This document shows positions 24,207 through 34,711 of a stretch of DNA of 64,000 bases, in pieces. The stretch covers positions 15,764-79,763 of the forward strand of contig AZLU01000156.1 in the NCBI GenBank assembly GCA_002224055.1. The letters are read 5' to 3'. This stretch comes from Pezizomycotina sp. ARF18 (Eukaryota; Ascomycota). The translations under genes were made by a program, and so were the position numbers. Positions within the stretch are counted from its first letter, which is position 1. Every line of letters begins with the position of its first letter. The notes below the pieces were generated by a model. It saw only the letters and a program-made list of their open reading frames with translations, was not told the DNA's origin and made no database searches.

Positions 24207-25866
24207 TCCTCTTATTTCTAATAGGAAAATATGTATATACGTTCGGACCGAATTCTTGCTTTCTGTGGGGGTGTGGACTTCGACTAACCGGTGAGGGAGA
24301 GCAGCAAGCGCTTTCGCTATGAACTGCAGGGCGGAACTTTCGCGAGATGAAATTCAGCAAGGGGTGATTCACAAAAGATCGTTAAGGGAGACGAGATCGT
24401 GAGAAACGTCCGAAGGGGGTATCGAGGCATTGATCCGCTTGTAAAACTAAATATATCGATTCGAAGGGATAGCAGAAGCCTTTTCTACTCTTTTCTTTGG
24501 GGAGCCTTTTGGCTTTTAACCTTCAATATGGGGAATACAGGATGCTGCTGCACTTTTAAATGGAATTCCTGTCAACCTTCTCCCAGGGCGTTTTTTCTTT
24601 TTTTTTTTGTTTTTTTTTTTTTTTTTTTTTTTAGTTGGAACTCTTTTGGGGAAGTATAACACAAAATGGCCGGTGAACGGTACATACAGGTTTCTCACCG
24701 CTTCCAAGACTTTAGGGGGGCAGTGCAAAGTGAATTGTCGTCTACACCCAGTCCCATTTTAAACGCGCCCGTGGTATAATAGGAAGAACGCACAACACAA
24801 AATGCACCCATTTGGTCCTCTGCTCAACAACGCACGAGGCAGTATTTTTTTGATGGCAAAGAAGGAAAAAAAAAAAAAAAGGATTCTAATAAAAAGAGTG
24901 TCCATTAAGTTATAGCCGAATATTTTAAAAGAAATCGAACCGCCTCCTCCCCTGAGGGCTCTGCGAGAAACAAGGGGAGCGTTGGCGAGGCTTCCTCTCC
25001 CGCCAATACATTGGCGACGACATCATTATTGGGCTATATCCTCCTAGTCCTGAGCTCGCCCTAGCATTGATACGCACATACGCAACCAGCTGGAAGAGAG
25101 AAGAAAAAGCGATTGCCACGTTCTTGGCATGTGCCAGAAGCAGATCTTAGGAAGGTTTTAGCGTTAGCGACAGCTTTGCTTTTTGCGCAAAAAGAAAATA
25201 TATTATTTACTTATTTTTTTTTTTTTTTTGTGAAGAACGCTTTGGAACCGTTCCCACCGAAACACACATGCTACGTGCATCTCCACCACAGGCCATTAGG
25301 AAGTTTATTAAATATCATATACTAAATGGAAACACCTTGTGCATTTGCAGCAGTACTACATCCATGAGCGAAGGAATCGACAGTTCATGGTCAATTTCTA
25401 GACGTCTGTCTCTTTGAGCCGTCTTGGCGAGCTTCGGAGCTGCTGGCTGGGATTATCAAGGAAAAATTCAAAAGCGAAAGGTAAGGGATCCGTAAACCTT
25501 TGCGAAAAGGGCAGGTTGCTTCCTCAAAGGAATTTCTTTCAATGGAATTCTTAAGGGCTTTTATAAATGATGATACTGGAAATCAATGGTCCAAAGAAAG
25601 ACTAGGCCGGAAAGAGTCCCTGCATTGGTTAAAAGGAAGCAGCAAGTGAAGGATCTTGAATTTTTGACATCTTTTAAGGCAAGTACGTTCAATGGCTCAT
25701 TCGCTCCGTTCTCCGAGATGACGAGCAATCGGATTTTCTTTTGGTGTATCATGTTACAGAAATGCGCCATCATTTTTATCTAGCCGCGCTTTCACACTGG
25801 ACTGACGAATGAAATTCTTCACTCATAACTAGTAAGTAGTATGTGAAAAAAATTTTCGTCGCCTTA

Positions 25867-26139
25867 TCACTTATCAATCAAGTCTCTAGCACAGAGGATC
25901 GGAAAATAATAGCCGCAGCGGTCATATTCTGTCTGACAAGGCTGGCCGCTTATGCTTACATTACACCTTTTTATTTTCCCCATGCAAACTGACATCAAAT
26001 ACTTATCGAATTCTGATGATTCTAGATTCGCATTTATAATCTTACAAGCCTTAACTTTAAAACCCCCGGATTTCTCTATCTCCGTCACGCCAACACTCCA
26101 GAACAACATAACGTCGCCGTTAGGCTGTACAAAACTCAT
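25867..26139 (-). CDS. Candidate small Cys-rich protein, unrecognised
   Basis: A 90-codon ATG-initiated frame with six cysteines (spaced through the second half: ..KAC.., ..SVC.., ..KRC.., ..QPC.., ..DRC.., ..ILC..) and a balanced, non-repetitive composition. There is no signal peptide at this start. A further upstream exon could supply one, but I could not find it. It stands alone between AT-rich stretches. It may be a small effector-type or fast-evolving protein, or a chance frame. Confidence 0.3.
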   Translation of the reverse strand: MSFVQPNGDVMLFWSVGVTEIEKSGGFKVKACKIINANLESSEFDKYLMSVCMGKIKRCNVSISGQPCQTEYDRCGYYFPILCARDLIDK

Positions 26140-27895
26140 ATCATCTGTCTTTATCCTATGAAATGCTATTTCATCAAGAGAGTTTTTCGCTCAGCCTTCG
26201 CAGGAATCGAAATCTAAGACTTTGACTCTCGTCTTTTCTCTTGTGCGGTTTCGTCATAACAAAGCAGATGGCAATAACGACGTTCGGGATTTATCAGCGT
26301 TGCTTTGCCTGGTCGAATTTTCAACAATTTTTTCGAGCTGATTAGTTTCGCTCCCTGAGAGACGCCCAGTGGCCCAGTCTGGCCTGATCGCTATAATTTA
26401 CTAGAGTTTGATTCGTAGGTGTTCGGCAGCGTGCGACTCTCCAACAAGGACTCAGCCGGAGTGATATGAAACAAGTCATCGTTTTTTCCTTAGACGGGCG
26501 GCGAGACGCGTAAAGTATAGGCTGTGTCGAGCTTTCGGAATATCCGGAAGTTGCTTTTCCCAGCTCAAAATTCACAACTCGCAACTCCATTTTTTCCTGT
26601 TCCTGGGAAATAAGCTGGGTTTGCCTTGGCCCGTCTATCTACTTACTTCCTCCAAGACAGAACAGGCTTTTCATCAACAGAAATCTTTCTCGTTTATTTC
26701 AAAAGCTTGGAGAAAGACAAAATACGGGTTTGGCTTTTTGGCTGTGTAACCGTTTATCCAAGACGACTTCACTTCAAAGAAACTTCCAAAAGATACCGCG
26801 TATACTGCGCCAAGCGCCTAAGTTGAAGTCATTTTGATTTGTCTGCAAACAGCAACTCGAACTTTTTCTCCTTTGTCGTGTCTTGGCTCCTTCTCCAAGA
26901 TCTCGACAACAAAAAAACCCCAACCACCAACCCATACAATTTCTCTTTGATCGATTGATCACACCATCGCCTTTCGTGATCTTCCTCCGTTCAACAAAAA
27001 GGAAGCTCTCGACGAGGACAGAAGGGATAAACACTGCCTCGTAGCATTTAAAATCGAACGGATATCCCGTCCAAAAATACCACTAAGGTAGTCTTGGAGT
27101 ATCATCGCTCATATACTCAATTTTTCTCTTATTGTTATGACGATATTTTCTTGTTATTACTATATCCCCTTATTGCATCCAGTATGTTGCAAAAACCGGC
27201 TTCCCATTCCTTTACCCAACAAGTTCCTTGTTTTTTTTTTTTTTTTTTTTTTTTTTTTTCTTCGGCGGATCGAGTTTCCCCCACTCTGAACTTCCGAAAG
27301 AATACAGGTTCAAAAAAAAAAAAAAAAAAGTCACCAAATTGCAAAATTAATTTATTGTATTTTTAATTTTTAATTTTTAATATATTTAATATTTAAAAAA
27401 AAAAATTTTTTTTCTTATTTTTTTTTTTTTTTTTTTTTCAACCTGGAAGAAACCGGCACAAGGACAGCAAAGAAATTGGTACAGTAGTATCTACTGTACA
27501 ACATACATGCTACACCAACCAGTTCCACTTCCCTCGCAATCATGATTTCGCCTACATCTCCTCCGATTCGAAGTTTCTCTGGCTAAAACCCCTCACGTGT
27601 TAACTTTGACCATACAACTCTTTTCTCTTCTCTTTCTTCACATTTCAAACTCAAAAAAACTGTATCCCTTTTTCTCTCTTTTCTTGTCTTGCATCGTGCG
27701 TCTTGCATCTGATTTCTTTTAACTGAACCCTTTTCTGGATACCAGGAGCTCTCTTCTCGGATTTTTACGCCTCTTTTACGAGACGAGAATCAGAAGATAT
27801 CTTTTTTCTTTCTTTCATACTTGGAGAGAGAAAAGATCTTGAGGTGTCTTTCATAGAAGGCCCCTGGATTTCCGCTTCGTTGATTTGATATCACG
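26140..27895. other. Intergenic, with the promoter/5' leader of COA4 at its right end
   Basis: No conserved frame from 26.1 to 27.4 kb. A/T-only DNA with a 29-T run (27231-27259), an 18-A run (27312-27329) and another T run near 27419-27439. From 27.6 to 27.85 kb the sequence is strongly pyrimidine-rich (repeated ttctctt) and carries one CACGTG at about 27595. This matches the CT-rich leaders common upstream of ascomycete start codons and supports the COA4 start at 27896. Confidence 0.5.
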
Positions 27896-29321
27896 ATGAA
27901 GCAGACGGTCCCAAGCTAGAACCAGCGGAGGAAGATGAGCCAGATGATTGGTGCGTATCATGAACCGCTCCTAATTTTTTTTTTTTTTTTTTTTATGTGG
28001 ATTTTTTCCTACGTTAGCTTGGTAAGGTTCTCGGCAGTCCTTGTTCCGACGCTCTTTCATTTATTCGAAAAAAATTTTTTTTTTTTTTTAATTAGTTAAT
28101 TAAAATAAGGCGTCAATTTAATAAGAAAGAAGATTGTTGCACAATGCCATCGAACTGGAATGTTTTTTTTTTTTTTTTGTTTTGCGTATCATGACCTCAG
28201 CACAAGCCAAACAAAATATTCCTTTTGCAAGTGCTACGATGGACTTAAAATGTCCGAGTCAGAAAGTATGAGAGAAAAGTTCAGACAGTGATTCGGCTCC
28301 GTTTCACAGAGGACGGGAAAGATGACCGCTGCTGCACACGTTTGCTTTGCTGTGGCTTATTCGCGTGGCGAAAAAAAAAAAAAAAAAAAAAAAAACAAAT
28401 ATCGACATTACCAGTTTCTCTAACGTGGCGAAAAATGTAGGGACAAACGCATCAATGATACAGGCTGTGCTGTACGAGTATAACAAAAGATATTCTTTTC
28501 CATCTCTCAGCATTTTTTCATAATGACGTCGGGTTTTCTTGTTGAGATTTTACGCTGTTATTACTGTCCTCTGGAAGTGGGAGATAATACTCGTCCTGTT
28601 TTTATTTCCTTGGGATGGGTAGTCAATTGTTTTGAAAGCAATTTGAATCGCGACCGAAAGTTTTGCTGGCAATTTTGCTCTTGATGCACGCCAATGCTCT
28701 TGGATTTGTGGATGCCACTTTCCTTTCAGCTATGAATCTCGTGCTCTGTCGCAAATCGATTTCTTGGTGTCTTTTCTTGCCTTCCTTTGAGTGGTTTTGC
28801 AGTTTCGTCACCATCATCTTGGAAAAATAACAATGCCTATTTTCATACTCATTCTTTCCTTTATACTTGCTAATTTATTTGTTCACGATGGCGACAGCCG
28901 AGAACGAAAAACTCCAAGACTGCTTCTTTGGAAAACGGGATTGGAGGTTGTGCCAGAATGAGGTAAAGTGCCCAATTGCCAGTTGCAGGTTGCATCTATC
29001 AAACCAGCATACAATACAAGTTAATACCAATATCCCCTCTTTCCCTAAACAAAAAATAAAAGATTTCAAACTCGTCGCTTGCCAACTATCAACGCTTGGC
29101 TTTTCCTTGGCCTTTTTTTTCTCCTTTCAACGCTTTTATCCCTTAACTTTTCAATATCCTTTCCAGTAGAGAAAAGTGGTATCAATTACAAGATATATTA
29201 TTCGTGAACAACAAAGCTAATTCGTTACCCGTCCGGTCCAGATGAAAACGTTCCGGGATTGCTGGAAGAGACAAGGAACGATCAGCGAACGAGCACGGAG
29301 GACGCCAGTACGCGGCGGTGA
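27896..29321 (+). CDS. COA4: COA4-type CX9C protein (cytochrome c oxidase assembly)
   Basis: An intermembrane-space helical-hairpin protein for cytochrome oxidase assembly, split over four small exons. Exon 1 (27896-27950) encodes an acidic N-terminus ending AEEDEPDDW. Exon 2 (28441-28471) supplies DKRINDTGCA. Exon 3 (28898-28962) supplies ENEKLQDCFFGKRDWRLCQNE. Exon 4 (29242-29321) supplies MKTFRDCWKRQG and a short Thr/Asp-rich end. Together they give the C-x9-C-x9-C-x9-C spacing of Coa4 and the W-D-K-R-I start of the first helix. Introns of 490, 426 and 279 nt have GT-AG ends. Three single-base losses are needed: an A after the ATG, one G at the exon 2 donor (gctg/gtacga) and an A in exon 4. 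The arrangement depends on my manual splicing. Confidence 0.75.
28371..28395. repeat. 25-A run inside COA4 intron 1
   Basis: An uninterrupted A25 tract about 45 bp upstream of the intron acceptor (atgtag at 28440), preceded by gtggcg. The same gtggcgaaaaa begins again just before the acceptor. Confidence 0.9.
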
Positions 29322-31031
29322 TAAGGAAAGAATACAAGATAGAGGACAAAACGAAAGACACCGACCTTCGGAATCGGCAGGCCATGAAAACGCAATACAT
29401 AAGTATACTGGTAAAACTGTAAAACTGCGATTGTTGATAACGGTTCCGTTTGTATACTATTGAAAAATGAATAGACTCTTCTACTCGATATAATGAACAA
29501 ACTACAATTGCTTCTATCGGACGAAGCCCATGAAGGCAAAGAAGGAATAGAAAATACCGCGCGAACCCTACTTGCACTGCCTCGACCATATTGAAATCTT
29601 CTTCCTCCTCTTGAGCGCCGAAAAAGATAACTTGATAGGTCCTAGTATATCTTCTGTTCCTTGCATTATAACTTATAAGAAAAAAACTGCCTATTCGGGA
29701 ATATATCAAGGAAAGGTACTATAACTTCAATTATAAGCGGTTTACTTATCATCCTATTATATCTCGAGACTGTCCGGCTTTATCTACTATTATCCTGAAA
29801 ACTCTGCTGCCTGAAAAGAAGTGGATATCCCTACGTAAACCAATCTGTTTGGAAGGAAAAAATTTTCTCCTTCTGGTAAATGTTTCTAGAAAATTATTTC
29901 TGTCGGTGCACGGGAAAGTTGTATATCCTGTACGACCACGGCTTGAAAGTTTTATCCGCTGCGTCTTGCCGTCATCCATTTTAGACGCCAAGATGCATTA
30001 GTAGCGTTGAGAGAAAAACAGTAGTGCAGCGAACCGCGCGCAGCCACAACATCCTTCTAGCGTTTTTCTTGTGCGATGAGCGATGAGCGATGTGCGAGGG
30101 GGTGAGGTCTTATCGCAAATGTTGCTATAGATGGATATGAACCCTTGAGTATTTTAGAGCAGGGAAGATATGGCGAGACTTGAATTTAGATAGAAAAAAA
30201 AAAGCCACGAGAATTGCGCTCTGTTTAATTGACGAGAGCACCGAAATAAATCTGTCTGGCATGTTTTGTCTTTTCCAACTAACTTGTTATTCATGCCTCG
30301 CAATTGCAAGTAAGAACCCTGCTGTCATTATTTGTCTTAAGTAGCTACGGCCGAAAAAACACTGCTTACGGTTCTGAACTTTCTTGTCTTGTTCTTGTCA
30401 GCGTTTCAATTTGAATAGACGAAGGGAAGAACCAAAGGATCGATGGAGACAGGGTTTTTTGTCACGAAATTTTTTTTTCTTGTTACTGGCATCCTTGAGA
30501 AATCTCCAATCCCTAAGTTTGATGCGACGGATAGTCTATAGAGGTTATCAGGGCTACCGTTACTCTCTACGGTTCCGCTTGGATATGTAGAGTGGTTATT
30601 CTAAATACTTAAGGAATACGGAAGAATAGATATTACGCTAACTACGTGGTTGATAGTCCACAATTTACGTTGTTTTAACCAAGATTAAAAAGTAATTTAC
30701 CATCATGCTCCTTGTTAGAACCAAATAATCACATTTCGATATCCAATCTTATATAATTAATTGCAAATAACCGGCGTCGTCTAAAGAATCACACTTACAA
30801 TGCGATTGTCTCAAGGAAATTAAGTAATTACTTTGCTGACGAGGTGGAAAAGAACCGCTGTCCGGACCCCCGGAATTACGAATTAATACGATGTCACTTG
30901 ATAAATTCAAGATCTGCCGGTTCCAAAAAAAACTAGGACGCGACTCGGAGTTTCGGAGCAAAAAAATTTAGAACAAAAGTTGAAATATAAAACAGTTCTG
31001 AAGTACTTGTTTTGAAAATACAAGGTCTAAA

Positions 31032-31130
31032 TCAAGGACGAAAGGAAATTTTGTCGATCTTGAGGATTTCGTAGGCGGCGCGGCCGGGGCGGGGCAGGTC
31101 GTATCGGGTTACGCAAGCTTCGATTTTCGC
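31032..31130 (-). other. GC-rich coding-like island (exon or gene remnant)
   Basis: About 33 codons that translate without interruption on the minus strand to AKIEACVTRYDLPRPGRAAY followed by EILKIDKISFRP and a stop. The central 60 bp is about 70 percent G+C with G/C at most third positions, unlike the AT-rich DNA around it. A run of T on the same strand precedes it, as would be seen before an acceptor site (..cgaag/cttg). I cannot name the family. Confidence 0.35.
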
Positions 31131-31396
31131 AAAAAAAAAAAAAATGTTAAATAACGAATACGATCGATCTCCCTCCTTGCCCTCCGAGCTCTTTTAATCG
31201 ACAGGGTCTGTCGATGAAATTGGAGTGTAAGCGAGCCTTTTGCCCAAACCTTCTACGTGTAAATTATTTGTTTTATGAGAAGAATATCATGAAAAACTTG
31301 GAAGAATTGAAGTCCAAGAAACCATAGCCACAAGTGACGTTTGCTTCTGAACGTTAACAGATCCTTCGGTCCCGAATACAACATCCAAGTCCGAGT

Positions 31397-31425
31397 CCGA
31401 TATCCGATATCCGATATCCGATATT
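31397..31425. repeat. Short tandem repeat, unit ccgatatc
   Basis: The 8-mer ccgatatc is repeated about three and a half times after a related gagtccgagtccgatat stretch. Confidence 0.85.
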
Positions 31426-34400
31426 GAAAGGAAATCCTCCCCCTCGCAAGCCCATCGGTAGGATCCTATATCCATATCCTTCCATTATATTCTCATCCTA
31501 CAACTTTTTCCTTATAGTTTAAGCTTGATATTAAAAATCAACAAAGTTGTCTGGACCCGTGGCGCAAGCGAGTACAGCGCTATTCCTATTCCGGTATATA
31601 TCTCCAGTCCAATTGCGAATTTTTCTTACAATATGTGGCGCAGTTTAAATGTATTGGTCAAATAGAATGTGTGGCGTTCTATACAACCCTACGAGGACGG
31701 CGATAGCGAACCGAGGTCGATTTCGCGGGCTTGATTACATGTCTACACTGCATGTTATATTCCGCGGATTTAAAGTATGGAATGCGTATATGCTCGGCAG
31801 CATAACGCCTTACCGTAGCGATTCAGTGTTTATTGAGCTTATAAATGAGGGGTGGTATTATAGAAGCTCTTCATCTTTAATACGCCTAATTAGCATTTGT
31901 TGAGGAAGGCTGTGATCTATATAAAGGAACTTTGGTGTATTAGCTTTTACGGGTATACAGTGTTTCGTTCGATATAGTATTGAGCATAAACGGAGGCTTT
32001 GGTAAACAAAAAGAAAATGTGGGGGAAATAGGTACAAGGGGTGAAAAGGGGAGCATGCACGTTACCCCACGTGCTGCGGTTTTCGTAAACGGTGCCATTT
32101 GCGAAAACAATGTTTATTTCAAGTTACTCAGCCTCGCACGGGACGAACGAAGGGACGAAATGAACGGTCGGCAGAATGCTAGCAGCTGATTTGAGCCTCT
32201 CATAACCAAATTCGGGTGTTTGTTTGTGAAGAAGGCTGTATATAAAATATGCTTATCGCCTTCTCGCGCGATCCTTTGATGTTGCATATTGTGCGATAGT
32301 AGAGATGACAAGGCTCTGGGACTACGGAAGGTCCGAGCGCTAACTTCGGAAAAGCTTCAACGGAATACATAGCGATTGGTCAGGTAGAAGGGCGAGGAAG
32401 AGCTATAGTCGCGCGACATGTATCAGGCTCTTTTGGTCCGGAAAGCCTTATGAAAATGTGCACGACATCGGTCGCTTAGCGCTCAGGATTCGGACACTAC
32501 TGAATATTAGGGCCAGGCTTATAGATGCCATAGAAGCCGTCCCCATATTTACAGCTGATATATAGATAATTATTTAAGTTACCGACTCTTTGAAATATCT
32601 GCTATCTACTATTGATGCTAGGAAGATCCTTGATATCCCTAAATATTTAGCGCAGATACGGTCTTTTGGTTATTATATTGCCTCACAAGGCGACATTACA
32701 TGGTTTTCGCTTCTGCGCACGGATGTACTTTTAAAATGAGCGTGCATCATGGGTTTGCTATTGATCATCCGCATTTATAGAGGAGTTGACCTACAGACGC
32801 CATGAAAGAGGCGTATTTAATGTAGTCCTAGGACGGGCCTAGCTCGGATATATAAAGCTTACCATACCTTATTTATTGTATGCGATATTGTTAATTGCAA
32901 GTAAAACTGTAGATATATTGATATTCAATCCCAAGATCTTGGACACTACTACCCGGTACTGCAGCTGACGTGTTGCTTGAGACACCAATTGAATAGTTAA
33001 CCCGTGTATTCTGCAGTTATATGTTACGAGCAAACTCATCTAAAACCAACATCGGTGGAATGCATCAGGTCGCTATCAAGCTTAAAAGAAATGGATCATA
33101 TAGCTACTACTAAGTAAATGTACAACAAGTGGATTTTACGAGAGAATACGACGCATTCAGAATTGGACTACCAAGTATTTGCCAATTATAAAGGATGCAA
33201 AAAAAATTTTTTTTTTTCAATCTAGGAGGCAGTGCAGATGCTCTAACCCGTATCTCTAAACTTCTTTTTCTGTATATTAGATAGTACTCTATATATGATG
33301 TGAGCATTACATTGGTTATGAAAGAAAATTTTCCTTATAAATGCGTCCGGTCTTAGCGTTTGATTAAGGCAAGGGATTGAAGCAAGAAAAGTTGTTCCAG
33401 TACTCTATCCCAAGAGCATCCATTTGATAAAAGTTATTTTATTGCTTTTATTTCATCCACTAATTTAATTAATAATATATATATATATATATATTTGATC
33501 ATAATCATTTATCCAAGTATTAATATATATATTGTTTATTTAGACCTGTCGATATTGATATTTGTTTGGCGTTCTTCGATATAATTTTACCTTAGCGCTA
33601 AGAGAAACATCGCGACATATCAAAACTCGGCGCGACAGCGGGGGGTTGTTATACTTCGCATAGAACCTTGAAATATACTTCTTAGCTTGAGGGATTTCAA
33701 TTAAATGAACACCGCAAGCTCAAGCTTCAAGTTACAAAACAAGTGGATCTGTGGGGATTTCTCCCCTTTTACACTGCCTCACTCCTCCCCCTCGCAAAGA
33801 AAACCAAAAGACCCGTATAACCTCTAAGAATTGGGAAAGTCGAAGAACTTAATGGCCCGAAAGGATTACAAAGATAGATAGAGAGCTTTCATTTAGCTAG
33901 CGTTGGCGTTTTTTTTTTTTTTTTTTTTTTTTTTTTCTTCAGGATATATGCATCCAGGCCGTGCGAAGGGAAATGTAGTCGCGATGGAAATCTTAACTCT
34001 TCGGTTGGCGGACCGGTTCATCAAATAAACTCCGGAGAAATAGGGAATTATGCTAGCAGCAGGTTGAAGGAGCTTGAGGGTTCGGAGGGATTTTATGAAT
34101 CCAGCGAAGATCACGCTCATGGCGGAGTAAAAACATATTTGTTACGTACTCCATGCTTCATGCCGCCCTGTGATAAGAGGTCCTAAAATGAGCTTCAGAT
34201 TATGTTTTATTTGAGACTCGTGGTAGAATGTGAGATCATGGATGCTAAAATGAGTTTTTCATTATTCTTTTATTTAATTCTTTCCCTACTGTATTTTACA
34301 GGATAATTTTTTAGCTTCCGACGAAAAGATAGAAAATGCTGCGTGGATGGTATACAACATGAGCGATAATATACAAATGTGGGTTATTTTAACTCTTTTC

Positions 34401-34711
34401 TCTTCTAACCTTCTCTCCGGTGATATTGAATATCAGACGCTGAAAATTTTTTTATTTTTTTATTTTTTAAATTAAATTGTAGTTTGAGCATGATGTTTGA
34501 CAAAGATAACCTTGGACGGCAGCGCGGGCGCAGCGTCACACGACGACTGGTGATAGACCACGTCGCAAGGGCAAGAATAAACCCTCCGTGATCCATTAAT
34601 GGCCGTGGTGTAAACTCCATGCTGGCAATTCAGATGATCTAGTCGTGAAACGAACAGAAACATGTCCCTCTCAACAGCCAGAAAAAAAAAAAAAAAAGAA
34701 AAGTCTTCCCT

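Larger units (their letters stand above)
22419..25866. other. Gene-poor upstream region with microsatellites and A/T runs
   Basis: 3.4 kb upstream of the Ca2+-ATPase gene. It is a patchwork of purine-rich and pyrimidine-rich tracts with (GA)n, (TTG)n, (AAT)n, (TA)n and (TTC)n repeats between 23.2 and 24.2 kb and A/T runs near 22755, 23099, 24608 and 24867. Part of it is probably a long pyrimidine-rich promoter. No conserved protein is seen on either strand. Confidence 0.5.
29322..34711. other. 5.4 kb gene-poor AT-rich region
   Basis: No conserved gene is recognised. A 99-bp GC-rich, coding-like island sits at 31032-31130 (minus). A minus-strand frame at 29749-29991 starts MDDGKTQRIKLSSRG and may be a fragment. 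The 31.5-33.1 kb part has a more even base composition with scattered short frames and may be decayed mobile or gene sequence, but I see no reverse transcriptase, transposase or terminal repeat. A/T runs at 33909-33936 (28 T) and near 34682. Confidence 0.45.

Noticed and set aside
29749-29991. Minus-strand frame starting MDDGKTQRIKLSSRG, with an acidic stretch (GAQEEEEDFNMVEAVQ) further downstream near 29570-29640
   Set aside because: It could be the start of a spliced gene, but I found no convincing junctions or family, so it is not called.
29322-34711. Possible transposon or retroelement remnants in the AT-rich desert
   Set aside because: I found no reverse transcriptase, transposase or integrase motif, no terminal repeats and no target duplications.
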